Shown here: one piece after another, positions 8,364 to 16,736 of the stretch
Layout: each line of letters starts with the position of its first letter
Numbering within the stretch: position 1 is the stretch's first letter
DNA from: JBFHFS01 sp041583495
GTDB lineage: Bacteria; Bacteroidota; Bacteroidia; Bacteroidales; Marinilabiliaceae
Assembly: GCA_041583495.1 (NCBI GenBank)
Contig: JBFHFS010000015.1
Location: 34,042 to 98,041, forward strand
Reading direction: 5' to 3'
DNA length: 64,000 bases
Position numbers and translations under genes: made by a program
The notes under the pieces: model-generated
The model's input: only the letters and a program-made list of their open reading frames with translations
What the model was told of the DNA's origin: nothing
The model's database searches: none

Positions 8364-9416
8364 TTATTTCTTCGATTCTGCATCCCTGGTTTCAATGGCT
8401 TCCTCTATTTTGCGTTTGGTTTCTTCCAATTTGGTGATAATGGCCTTGATCTTTTCAATTTTAGATTCCGATTTCTCATTTTTAAGACTGGTCCTTAAGT
8501 CCTGTGTCTTTTTTTCAATCTCCTGAATGGTCTCTTTTTTAATCTCAATTTTTTCTGATTCAATCGCTTTGTCAAAGATTAACTCCTCGGGCGCGGTTTC
8601 TTCCATTTCCGGTTCCCCGGCGAAATGTTTTGGAGGAATAAAAATGGTTTCATCTATTCTTCGCTGGTTCATAAAGGAAGGGGAGACAATTTCTATATGT
8701 TCTTCGTGAAGAAGGTCTATGACCATTTCATTTAAAACCGAGTGGGTGCTAAAAAATTTAGCGCTGTCCTCCAGAAAGCCATGTATTTTATAGGTGACCG
8801 AAAAGTCGCCTAACTCGGTTATGTAAACATAGGGTTCTTTAAGTCCGGCCCCCTCGGCCGCCTTTTTGAGTGCTTGCTCGATTTTGATCCTGGGTTCATT
8901 GTAGCCTAACGAAACAGAAGTGGATATCACCGAGTTTGATTTTCGGGTTAGCTTAACGGGATGGGTGGCAATAAAAAGGTTCGGAATGGTTACGAAATTG
9001 CTGTCTTCGAGCTGAATCTCGGTATGATAGATGCCTTTCTTGGTTACTCTTCCCTGGAGGTCCATGATGTTTATCAGATCTCCATTTCTAAAGCGATCCA
9101 TGGCGTTGTTCATGATTCCGGCTATCAAATTCCCCAGAACGGTGGTGGAACTTAAGGCGATGGCGGCACTTATGATGATTCCCAGAAAGCTGAGGATTTG
9201 TCCTTTTAGATTTTTGTCAATGGGCAATGATAAGATGAAGGTCAATATGCCGGTGAGGATGAGGATGAAGGAGATGGTTCCCTGTTTGATTCTTTTCGAG
9301 TCGTGGGTGGATTTCATCGTACGAAAGATCCAAGCATTTAAAACCAAAGCCAAAATCAGAAGGATTACGATGCCCGTGGAGGCAAAAATGGATTGTAAAA
9401 TAGCTGAAGAGTCCAT
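8364..9416 (-). CDS. MscS-family mechanosensitive channel with charged coiled-coil tail
   Basis: This 350-residue membrane protein has about three predicted transmembrane segments in residues 1-95 (around 10-30, 47-65 and 75-100). The MscS pore/beta-domain region follows (GNLIAGIMNNAMDRFRNGDL, then IMDLQGRVTKKGIYHTEIQL). Small-conductance channels of this type open under membrane tension during osmotic downshock. The last 65-70 residues, from about 280, are almost entirely K/E/I/L/R in heptad-like spacing and predict a long cytoplasmic coiled coil, an extension that E. coli MscS lacks. It is probably the first gene of a unit with the Ppx/GppA gene and the regulator downstream. Confidence 0.85.
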   Translation of the reverse strand: MDSSAILQSIFASTGIVILLILALVLNAWIFRTMKSTHDSKRIKQGTISFILILTGILTFILSLPIDKNLKGQILSFLGIIISAAIALSSTTVLGNLIAGIMNNAMDRFRNGDLINIMDLQGRVTKKGIYHTEIQLEDSNFVTIPNLFIATHPVKLTRKSNSVISTSVSLGYNEPRIKIEQALKKAAEGAGLKEPYVYITELGDFSVTYKIHGFLEDSAKFFSTHSVLNEMVIDLLHEEHIEIVSPSFMNQRRIDETIFIPPKHFAGEPEMEETAPEELIFDKAIESEKIEIKKETIQEIEKKTQDLRTSLKNEKSESKIEKIKAIITKLEETKRKIEEAIETRDAESKK

Positions 9417-9569
9417 AGCTGGTTATGTTTTAATTGTTAGCTCAGGTGGGCTTTATTTTTTTTTAGCAGGCTGCTTAAGTTAATCATTGTGCTCCCCGCT
9501 GTTTTATTTCTATCTTATGGTCTATTAATAAGTAAACAACTCTCTCCTCGTTCTGTTAAGATAAAGTAT

Positions 9570-10220
9570 ATGGATTGTATCTTATGCCGCCATGCGATTG
9601 GCACTTCCAACATTATAAAAGGGCCTCTCGGGCACGATTATTACTGTTGTCCCCATTGTGAGCTGGTCTTTTTGGATCCGTCCCAACGCCTTTCTCTTTC
9701 AGAAGAAAGGAAGGAATATGAGGCCCATGAAAATTCGCCCGACTCGTCGGGTTATGTTGCCTTTTTAAACCGGGCCATCGGGCCTGCCTTGTCTTTTTTA
9801 CCCGCTAAAGCCAAAGGCCTGGATTATGGGAGTGGCCCGGGGCCTGCCCTGTCGGTGGTTTTGAAGTCACATGGGTTTTTCTGCGACAACTACGATCCTT
9901 TTTATGGCCCGCCGTTGGAAAAAGGTCCTTACGGGTTCGTGTTTTCCACCGAGTGTTTCGAGCATTTTTTTAATCCGGTTGAAGATCTTAACCGGATTGA
10001 TAAGATTCTTAGTCCCGGTGGTATTTTAATCGTTATGACGCTTCTAAGAACCTCAGAGACCGATTTTGGTTCCTGGTTTTATGCCCGTGATCGCTCCCAT
10101 GTTTTGTTTTACACCATGTCCACCTTTAAATACATTGCGCAAAGATGGGGATATCAATGGCTCTGGGATGATGGTGAGCGGGTGGTGATTCTTCAAAAGC
10201 ATTCTCATTTGCCTGAGTAG
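9570..10220 (+). CDS. SAM-dependent methyltransferase with N-terminal zinc ribbon
   Basis: The start at 9570 is preferred over an in-frame start at 9489 because conserved-looking sequence begins at MDCILCRH; this gives 216 residues. Two CxxC pairs (CILC at 3-6 and CPHC around 30) suggest a small zinc ribbon. The class I methyltransferase core follows, with the SAM motif GLDYGSGPGPALSVVL and the later FSTECFEHFFNPVEDLNRI and ILSPGGILIVMT motifs. The substrate is unknown; small-molecule or RNA methyltransferases share this layout. The 3' end overlaps the convergent ABC permease gene by 16 bases (10205-10220). Confidence 0.8.
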   Translation: MDCILCRHAIGTSNIIKGPLGHDYYCCPHCELVFLDPSQRLSLSEERKEYEAHENSPDSSGYVAFLNRAIGPALSFLPAKAKGLDYGSGPGPALSVVLKSHGFFCDNYDPFYGPPLEKGPYGFVFSTECFEHFFNPVEDLNRIDKILSPGGILIVMTLLRTSETDFGSWFYARDRSHVLFYTMSTFKYIAQRWGYQWLWDDGERVVILQKHSHLPE

Positions 10221-11551
10221 CGGAACCATTTCCAGAGTTCCTTGTAATTCACCTTTTTGCCATACATCAAGATCCCCGTGCGATAAATGCGGGCTGCAAA
10301 CCAGGTGGTGAGAATAAAACCGCCGATGAGCAGAACCATGGAGAGCAAAAGCTCCCAAAGAGGGACGTTAAATGGAATGCGTGCCATCATCACAATGGGC
10401 GAGGTGAAGGGAACCATGCTGAACCAGAACGCCAGGTCACTGCCCGGGTTGCGATAGGCCATCATAGCCACGTACAGCGCCAGGATGATCGGCAGGGTAA
10501 TGGGGAGCATAAATTGCTGCTGGTCGGTTTCGTTGTCGATGGCTGCCCCAACGGCGGCAAAGAGTGCCGCATAGAGCAGGTAACCACCAAAAAAATAGAA
10601 GACAAACAACAGGAGGGTTTTGATGGGTTCCATACTTTTCACCATCTCCATGATGCCGGAAAAGCTAAAGTCATCCTGCAGAGGGGCTACCTGATCGCCC
10701 GCCATGCCCTGTTGCATCATCTCCATTTGGGCCTGCGTCTGGTTGGGGATGGGCGAGTCGGAAAAGAAGGCCACCTTTACCCCATTTACAATGATTACTG
10801 TGAGTACTACCCAAAGCAATATCTGCGTGAGGGCCACCAAGGCAATGCCGATGATTTTGCCCATCATCAGCTGAAAGGGTTTCACCGACGATATGATGAC
10901 CTCCACGATGCGGTTTGTTTTCTCTTCCATAACGCCCCGCATAACCTGTGCCCCATAGATGAAAATAAACATGTAGGACATAAAGGCAAATACGATGCTG
11001 ATGATCATTGTGAGCTCTGTGGAGCTTTTGCTCTCGGTACCATCTTCGCCCACTTTGATGGTGCCCAGGTTTATTTTAACCTGATCCAGCTGAGCAACGA
11101 TCTCATCGAGGCCCTCTATCTGAAAGGATTTGAGCTTCTGGTCTTCCAGGTACGATTCCAGGCTCCGGCGTACATGGTTCTTTACGTCTACGGTAATTTG
11201 AGCATCGGAGTAAATGGCAATGGCACTTGGGTTGACCAGCAAATCCTCATCAATGACCAAAAAAGCATAATAATCCTGGTTTTTGAAGTCGCTTTTAAGC
11301 GTCTCCTCCTGTTCCCGGGGAACAAATTTGAATTTGAGCAGTTCAGTGTTCTCAATCTGGTTGGTGTAAAGACCTGTTTGGTCAATAACGGCGATTGTTT
11401 TCTCTTCACTGTCTTCCATCGTGGCCATCCAGGCAGGCACCACCAGCATCGCCGCAAAAAGGATGGGGCCCAGAAGGGACATGATGATGAAGCTTTTCTT
11501 GCGGACCCTGGAAAGATATTCCCGGCTGATTATAAGTGGAACCTTATTCAT
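10205..11551 (-). CDS. ABC exporter permease (NatB/ABC-2 type)
   Basis: This 448-residue permease opens with a short cytoplasmic stretch (MNKVPLIISREYLSRVRKKS) and a first transmembrane helix near residues 20-45. A long extracytoplasmic domain follows (about 45-180), then five or so C-terminal transmembrane segments; this is the ABC-2/NatB layout. The partner ATPase is the next gene upstream (24-base gap), so the pair forms a NatAB-like exporter. NatAB of Bacillus exports sodium, but many Bacteroidota pairs of this kind have no known substrate. The 3' end overlaps the convergent methyltransferase gene by 16 bases. Confidence 0.85.
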   Translation of the reverse strand: MNKVPLIISREYLSRVRKKSFIIMSLLGPILFAAMLVVPAWMATMEDSEEKTIAVIDQTGLYTNQIENTELLKFKFVPREQEETLKSDFKNQDYYAFLVIDEDLLVNPSAIAIYSDAQITVDVKNHVRRSLESYLEDQKLKSFQIEGLDEIVAQLDQVKINLGTIKVGEDGTESKSSTELTMIISIVFAFMSYMFIFIYGAQVMRGVMEEKTNRIVEVIISSVKPFQLMMGKIIGIALVALTQILLWVVLTVIIVNGVKVAFFSDSPIPNQTQAQMEMMQQGMAGDQVAPLQDDFSFSGIMEMVKSMEPIKTLLLFVFYFFGGYLLYAALFAAVGAAIDNETDQQQFMLPITLPIILALYVAMMAYRNPGSDLAFWFSMVPFTSPIVMMARIPFNVPLWELLLSMVLLIGGFILTTWFAARIYRTGILMYGKKVNYKELWKWFRYSGK

Positions 11552-11575
11552 TTTTTTATACTTTGATTGACTGCG

Positions 11576-12493
11576 TTATTTGTTTTGACTCACCGCTTGA
11601 ATGAATACGTCGTTCATACTGGGAAGAAGTTCCTGGCAGGCGTGAATGGAGCAATGACTCATGATGCTTTGGAGTACCTGATTCAACGACTCGTCTGGTT
11701 TGAGTTTAACCAGCGCCGAATGGTGGCCGTTTGTTTGATCTATCTGACGTAATTGGAAGTTGTTGGTGAGTTGTTGTTCAACCTCCCGGGCGTTGCCTGA
11801 GAAATCGATGCGAACCAGATTTTGCTTGTACTGGTTTCTGATGTCGTACACAGGGCCTGTGATGAGGGTTTTGGCATGATCGATTAGGGTGATGTGATCG
11901 CACAACTCCTCTACCGAGCCCATGTTATGGGTGGAAAAGATGATGGTGGACCCTTTCTTTTTGAGGTCCAGTATCTCATCTTTTAACAGAGAGGCGTTAA
12001 TGGGATCAAATCCACTGAAAGGCTCGTCGAAAATCAACAGCGAGGGTTCGTGGAGGATGGTGACCACAAACTGAACTTTTTGAGCCATGCCCTTGGATAG
12101 TTCCTCTACTTTTTTGTTCCACCAGGGTTGAATCTCAAATTTTTCGAACCAGTATTTTAATCTTTTAAGGGCTTCGTTGCGTGAGAGTCCTTTTAGCTGT
12201 GCCAGATAAAGCGCCTGTTCACCAACCTTCATCTTTTTGTAGAGACCCCGTTCTTCGGGCAGATAGCCAATTCTCATGACATCAGAGGAGGTAAGCGGGT
12301 GACCGTCTAAAAACAATTGGCCTTCATCGGGTCCGGTGATTTGATTGATGATGCGGATGAGGGTGGTTTTCCCGGCTCCGTTTGGTCCCAGTAATCCAAA
12401 GATGGAATTTTGGGGAACGTCAATGCTTACTTTGTCGAGGGCCAGGTGATTGGCGAACTTTTTGACAATACCTCTGGCTTCTAAAAACGCCAT
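11576..12493 (-). CDS. ABC transporter ATP-binding protein (NatA type)
   Basis: This 305-residue ATPase has Walker A GPNGAGKTTL (near 35), the signature motif LSKGMAQKVQ, Walker B SLLIFDEPFSG and the switch histidine in IIFSTHNMGSVEELC. A C-terminal extension of about 80 residues after the nucleotide-binding domain is typical of the ABC-2 class (DUF4162-like). It powers the permease encoded 24 bases downstream. A good Bacteroidota promoter lies about 43 bases upstream. Substrate unknown. Confidence 0.92.
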   Translation of the reverse strand: MAFLEARGIVKKFANHLALDKVSIDVPQNSIFGLLGPNGAGKTTLIRIINQITGPDEGQLFLDGHPLTSSDVMRIGYLPEERGLYKKMKVGEQALYLAQLKGLSRNEALKRLKYWFEKFEIQPWWNKKVEELSKGMAQKVQFVVTILHEPSLLIFDEPFSGFDPINASLLKDEILDLKKKGSTIIFSTHNMGSVEELCDHITLIDHAKTLITGPVYDIRNQYKQNLVRIDFSGNAREVEQQLTNNFQLRQIDQTNGHHSALVKLKPDESLNQVLQSIMSHCSIHACQELLPSMNDVFIQAVSQNK

Positions 12494-12840
12494 AGTGAAT
12501 GGGTTTGGGGAATAAATTTAGGAATTGAATATTGTCAAATTTAAGTTATTGACGTCACATTTGCAAGGATTGGCCCGCCCTGTTTATTTGAGGTTAAGGA
12601 CCTTTCGGGTGTGTGGGTGTTGTTGGTTCATAAATGGAAAGTAAGTAATGGGCGGCGGCATGGGTTACAGGCACTTTCCCTGGGTGGGTTTTGTTGGCTG
12701 AACAATTGAAGTGGGTTGCCCTGAGCGGTGAGGGTATACCGATGACATTAACCGGGGAGAGGGGACAGAGCCTCCGGGGTTGTTCTCTGACAGCTTTGCT
12801 GAATGAGGGGTATTGGTCAGCCCCGGGTAGAGGCTTCTCT
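12494..12840. other. Intergenic stretch upstream of the ABC operon
   Basis: These 347 bases contain the promoter of the ABC transporter operon (12536-12566). The remainder, G-rich on the plus strand, has one short ORF with no recognisable features. No RNA gene or repeat was seen. Confidence 0.5.
12536..12566 (-). promoter_or_regulatory. Promoter of the NatAB-like operon
   Basis: On the minus strand TTG (12566-12564) is followed by 20 bases and then TAAATTTG (12543-12536), matching the Bacteroidota TTTG / TAnnTTTG promoter with normal spacing. The ATPase start codon is about 43 bases downstream. Confidence 0.7.
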
Positions 12841-13299
12841 TTATCTGCCCCGGTTGATCAGAACAATGCCGTATTCTTTTTTGATGAACTGGAAATAATA
12901 ATATAGGCGGTAGTTGAGGTCCATCCCATAGTCGATAAACGGTTGGTAATCGATCTCCGTTTCATAAAAACTACCGTAGCGCATGGGGTTGCGATGTCTT
13001 TGGTTCCACTCCAATACATATTGCTTGTTCCAGTTTTCATAATACTCCTGGCTGTAAAAATTTGCCGAGGGCTGACTCGCCAGGAAAGACTCAAACCGGG
13101 GATCGATAACGATTAATTCATAAGTGGTGCTGTCTTCATCTTCGACCACCTCAACAGTTTGATTGGGCGCCATGACCTCTTTGGTGCTGTGGCAGGAGGT
13201 CAAAAAAAGCAGGAAAAACAAAAGGAGTAGCAACAATCCATTAAATAGATTTAAAAGATGCCCTGCCATTACTCCGGGATTCGATGTTTGCGCTTTCAT
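12841..13299 (-). CDS. DUF6146-family lipoprotein
   Basis: This 152-residue protein has a hydrophobic signal segment rich in leucine (residues 14-34) ending in the lipobox FLTSC. A conserved core follows: LIVIDPRFESFLASQPSANF, then a tyrosine-rich segment and YVLEWNQRHRNP. This pattern (DPxFxxFL...YYS...WNxR) matches DUF6146, a family seen mainly in Bacteroidota with no assigned function. It is expected in the cell envelope. It lies 73 bases after hisB in the same direction, so it may be transcribed by read-through from the his operon, although a functional link is not obvious. Confidence 0.75.
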   Translation of the reverse strand: MKAQTSNPGVMAGHLLNLFNGLLLLLLFFLLFLTSCHSTKEVMAPNQTVEVVEDEDSTTYELIVIDPRFESFLASQPSANFYSQEYYENWNKQYVLEWNQRHRNPMRYGSFYETEIDYQPFIDYGMDLNYRLYYYFQFIKKEYGIVLINRGR

Positions 13300-13372
13300 G
13301 TTGTTGTTAAGTTAATTGCCTGACGGCATTTATACTCTTATATAATACACAACATTTATGTCGCCCATTTGT

Positions 13373-14512
13373 TTATAAAACCCCCTTGGTACTAGGGAGT
13401 TGGTCGCTAAAGATATCTCTGCGGATGGCCATTTTTATGGCACGTGCCAAAGCTTTGAAGATCCCTTCAATTTTGTGGTGTTCGTTGGTTCCTTTGGCTT
13501 TGATGTAAAGATTGCATCCGGCCGTGTCGGTGAAGCTTTTAAAAAAGTGGTAAAACATTTCAGTAGGCAGGTCACCGATTTTTTCGCGTTTGAATTTGAC
13601 TTTCCATACCAGCCAGGGTCGTCCCCCGAAATCCAGAGCCAGGTGTGCCAGGCAGTCGTCCATGGGGAGGGAGAATCCGTAACGTTCGAGACCCCGTTTG
13701 TCGCCCAGTGCTTTTTTAAAGGCTTCGCCCAGTGCCAGCGCCGTGTCTTCGATGGTGTGATGTTCGTCCACCTCCAGGTCGCCTTTTACCTGAATAGAGA
13801 GGTCGCAACCGGCATGTCGGCCGATTTGGTCGAGCATGTGATCAAAGAATGCTAAACCTGTTTGGATATTGGTTTTTCCCGTTCCGTCGAGATTGAGCTT
13901 AATGTCGATTTGGGTCTCAGCCGTATGTCGGCTGATGGTGGCGGTGCGTTCTTTGGTGAAGAGGAAAGCGGTAATCTCGTCCCAGGTGGTGGTGCAAAGC
14001 GCACAAACCTCTTCGAGTCCTTCTTTTTTGAGCAGGGGGGCGGCGGTGGCTTTGTCCTGAAGAAGGATGGCTTTGCACCCCAGGTTTTTTGCCAGCTCCA
14101 CATCCGTGAGCCGATCCCCGATCACGAGTGATTCGGGAAGGTTGTAAGAGGGCGATTGATATTCGGTTAATAGACCCGTGCGCGGCTTGCGGGTGGGGGC
14201 ATTGTCCTCAGGGAATGACCGGTCGATGTGAATTTGGCTGAACTGAATGCCTTCACCCCTAAGGGTCTCCAGCATTTTGTTTTGTGCCGGCCAAAAAGTG
14301 TCTTCCGGAAACGAAGGGGTTCCCAAACCATCCTGATTGGATACCATGGCCAGTTCGAAGTCCAGGTCGCGTGCAATTTTTTGGAGGTTGCCAATTGCTC
14401 CGGGAACAAAGGAAAGTTTTTCCAGACTGTCAATCTGAAAATCGGTGGGGGGCTCTATGATTATGGTGCCATCGCGGTCGATGAAGAGGACTCTTTTGGG
14501 GACTGTTTCCAT
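13373..14512 (-). CDS. hisB: Bifunctional histidinol-phosphatase / imidazoleglycerol-phosphate dehydratase
   Basis: This 379-residue fusion has two parts. Residues 1-165 are a HAD-type phosphatase with the nucleophile motif FIDRDGTII and the later motif VIGDRLTDVELAKNLG. The C-terminal part (about 185-379) is imidazoleglycerol-phosphate dehydratase with manganese-binding DEHHTIED and EHHKIEG motifs. Together they catalyse two histidine biosynthesis steps. The fusion is known in Enterobacteria and is also usual in Bacteroidota. It is the last his gene of the operon in this window, and an esterase-like gene separates it from hisC. hisH, hisA, hisF and hisIE are not in the window. Confidence 0.95.
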   Translation of the reverse strand: METVPKRVLFIDRDGTIIIEPPTDFQIDSLEKLSFVPGAIGNLQKIARDLDFELAMVSNQDGLGTPSFPEDTFWPAQNKMLETLRGEGIQFSQIHIDRSFPEDNAPTRKPRTGLLTEYQSPSYNLPESLVIGDRLTDVELAKNLGCKAILLQDKATAAPLLKKEGLEEVCALCTTTWDEITAFLFTKERTATISRHTAETQIDIKLNLDGTGKTNIQTGLAFFDHMLDQIGRHAGCDLSIQVKGDLEVDEHHTIEDTALALGEAFKKALGDKRGLERYGFSLPMDDCLAHLALDFGGRPWLVWKVKFKREKIGDLPTEMFYHFFKSFTDTAGCNLYIKAKGTNEHHKIEGIFKALARAIKMAIRRDIFSDQLPSTKGVL

Positions 14513-14583
14513 GGTTGGAATTTTTTTTGTGTGGTGGTTAAGGTTCCGGGCTCAGGGTTTTGGGCTTAGAATTATGTTTTTTC

Positions 14584-14605
14584 ACAACTAAACCTATTTA
14601 GTTGT
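14584..14605. other. Hairpin spanning the esterase stop codon
   Basis: A perfect 9-bp stem (ACAACTAAA / TTTAGTTGT, 4-base loop) covers the stop codon of the esterase gene. A T-run follows it only on the plus strand (TTGTTTTTTTT), so it would terminate antisense rather than operon transcription. On the minus strand it may simply slow or stabilise mRNA between esterase and hisB. Confidence 0.4.
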
Positions 14606-15523
14606 TTGTTTTTTTTGATTTGTCAGCTCCTGGAGCCATTCGCTTAGATGGTCGGTCCAGATGAATGCCGGACTCTCTTTCCTGAATCCAAATCCATGTC
14701 CTCCTTCAGGGAGCAGGATTTGTTTAACCCGGACGTTGTTTTTTTTGAGGGCCTCGGTATAACAAAGGGTGTTCCCGATATTCACCCCGGAGTCGTCGGT
14801 GGCATGCAGAATGAATGTGGGCGGGGTGGAAGGGGTGACCTGTTCTTCCAGAGAGAATGTTTCGATCATCGACTCGGTGGGGTTTTCGCCCAGCAATGCT
14901 TTTCTGGAACCTTTATGTGTCAAGCTGTCACGCATGGAGATCACCGGGTAAAGAAGGATGGAAAAGTCTGGGCGAACCTTTCGTCCCGACTGAACATAGG
15001 GTATCCTGGTGTCGAACAGTGTTGCGGCAGAGGCAGCCAGATGTCCTCCGGCCGAAAAACCCATTACGCCAACGCAGTTGGGATCGGTCTTTAATTCTGT
15101 GGCTCTGTTCCTGATCAACAACAAGGACTGACGAACATCCGCCAACGGAATAAAGGTGGCCTGCTCAAAAAGGGTCTCGTCGGGCAGCCGGTATTTTAGT
15201 ACGCAGGCATTAAAACCCTGCGTGGCAAGCCATTCAGCTACCTGTGTTCCTTCATGTTCGTAGGCCTCGACGCCGTAGCCACCCCCCGGACAGATGATGA
15301 TTGCAGGGCACGTGCCGCCTTTCTCCGATGGAAACCACCACAACTCGGGGGTGGTGACTTTTGTGAGGATTTTGGCGTCGCTTCCAGATATGGTTCTTTG
15401 TTCCTCTGCCTGCACATTTTTATTTCCTGGAGGAACCGATTCCCATAACCGGATGGTTTGGTGTTGGGCTTTGATAGACATGATCGTTGTTAATAGACAG
15501 AGGCTGATGAGGAGTGCTTTCAT
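14594..15523 (-). CDS. Alpha/beta hydrolase (acetyl-esterase type) inside the his operon
   Basis: This 309-residue protein has an N-terminal signal peptide (cleavage probably after KAQ near residue 20). An alpha/beta hydrolase fold of the xylan acetyl-esterase / BD-FAE type follows. It shows the oxyanion motif CPGGGYG, the nucleophile elbow GFSAGGH (G-x-S-x-G), a C-terminal acidic motif ATDDSGV and the catalytic histidine GGHGFG. It should be secreted to the periplasm and deacetylate sugars or similar esters. It sits between hisC and hisB in the same direction and is therefore an odd member of a histidine operon. The nearest obvious need for such an enzyme is glycan degradation elsewhere in the genome. 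Confidence 0.85.
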   Translation of the reverse strand: MKALLISLCLLTTIMSIKAQHQTIRLWESVPPGNKNVQAEEQRTISGSDAKILTKVTTPELWWFPSEKGGTCPAIIICPGGGYGVEAYEHEGTQVAEWLATQGFNACVLKYRLPDETLFEQATFIPLADVRQSLLLIRNRATELKTDPNCVGVMGFSAGGHLAASAATLFDTRIPYVQSGRKVRPDFSILLYPVISMRDSLTHKGSRKALLGENPTESMIETFSLEEQVTPSTPPTFILHATDDSGVNIGNTLCYTEALKKNNVRVKQILLPEGGHGFGFRKESPAFIWTDHLSEWLQELTNQKKQTTK

Positions 15524-15673
15524 GAACTTTTGTGTTTTGTTTCCGGTGGGTCAGTTGGTGGCCTGGCTTAAAATGGCATTGAACCTAATTTAAGGGTGGT
15601 TTTGAGGTGCCAAATAAAAGGCCCTAAAAGTCTCTTTCGGGACAATACGCTTCGACCTTATTTGCTCCACAAT

Positions 15674-16708
15674 TTAAGCAAAATTTTTCAGGGCCTTTAT
15701 GAGGGTTTCATTTTCCTCCGGAGATCCAACGGTGATGCGCAGGCAGCCTTCGCAAAGTGTCACGCTGGAGCGATCTCTGACAATGATTTCCTGTTCAACC
15801 AGAAAGTGATAGATCTTTTTTGGATCCTCTACCTGGATTAACAGGAAATTGGCATCGGAGGGATGGATCTTTTTCGTGAAAGGGAGTTCGGCCAGGCGAT
15901 CGGCCAGTATATTCCGTTCCGAGAGCAACTGGTTAACCCATTGCTGGGTTTGAGTAGGATTCTCCAGCAGTTCCAGTGCTTTTTGCTGGGTGAGGATATT
16001 AACGTTGTAGGGGTATTTAATTTTATTTAGCACTTCTATTATGCGTGGGTGCGCAAAGGCCATACCCAGGCGAATGCCAGCCATTCCCCAGGCTTTAGAA
16101 AAAGTTTGCAGGATCACCAGTCGGGGGAAGGTACTCAGTTTGGGGAGCCAGCTTTTCTCGGGAGCGAAATCGATGTAGGCTTCATCGAGTACCACGATGC
16201 CCTGAAATTTGTCCAAAATGGTTTGGATGGCTTCCGGGGTGAAGCAATTGCCTGTGGGGTTATTGGGGGAGCACAAAAACAGCAGTTTTGTGTGTGAGTC
16301 GGCGGCCTTGATTAAGGCCTCTGCATTCAGTTGAAACGACTCGAACAACCTTACTTTTCGGACCTCCACGTTGTTTACCTCGGCAGCCACCTGGTACATG
16401 CCGTAGGTGGGAGAGATTGAAACGATATTGTCCTGGCCCGGTTCACAGAAGGCCCGGATGATCAGGTCGATGGCTTCGTCGCTGCCATTGCCCAGGAAGA
16501 TGGATTGGGGTCCAACGCCTTTGAGTGATGCTATTTTCGCCTTCAGTTGTCGCTGTTGAGGATCGGGATATCGGTTGTAGGGTTGGTTAAACGGATTCTC
16601 GTTGGCATCGAGAAATACGGCCGCATTACCGCTGTATTCGTCCCTTGCCGAAGAGTATGGCTTCAGTTTGAGAATGTTGGGGCGAAGTAATTGATCGATT
16701 GCTTGCAT
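15674..16708 (-). CDS. hisC: Histidinol-phosphate aminotransferase
   Basis: This 344-residue fold-type I PLP enzyme has the substrate-side motif CSPNNPTGN, the aspartate of the PLP pocket in VVLDEAYIDFA and the lysine motif LQTFSKAWGMAGIRLG (Schiff base). It converts imidazole-acetol phosphate to histidinol phosphate. It lies 28 bases downstream of hisD and is followed by the esterase gene (150-base gap). Its position within hisG-hisD-hisC-hisB makes it HisC rather than another aromatic aminotransferase. Confidence 0.95.
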   Translation of the reverse strand: MQAIDQLLRPNILKLKPYSSARDEYSGNAAVFLDANENPFNQPYNRYPDPQQRQLKAKIASLKGVGPQSIFLGNGSDEAIDLIIRAFCEPGQDNIVSISPTYGMYQVAAEVNNVEVRKVRLFESFQLNAEALIKAADSHTKLLFLCSPNNPTGNCFTPEAIQTILDKFQGIVVLDEAYIDFAPEKSWLPKLSTFPRLVILQTFSKAWGMAGIRLGMAFAHPRIIEVLNKIKYPYNVNILTQQKALELLENPTQTQQWVNQLLSERNILADRLAELPFTKKIHPSDANFLLIQVEDPKKIYHFLVEQEIIVRDRSSVTLCEGCLRITVGSPEENETLIKALKNFA

Positions 16709-16736
16709 TTTACAGGAATTGCTAAATGGGTTTAGT

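Noticed and set aside
10514..11566. A 350-residue ORF on the plus strand
   Set aside because: It lies wholly antisense to the ABC permease gene, whose protein has clear membrane and family features, and its own protein shows no family motif or normal composition.
12691..12906. A 71-residue plus-strand ORF in an intergenic region
   Set aside because: It overlaps the end of the DUF6146 gene and shows no family feature or suitable promoter.
14584..14605. A terminator after the esterase gene
   Set aside because: The hairpin is perfect, but the T-run lies on the plus strand, opposite to the direction of the operon.
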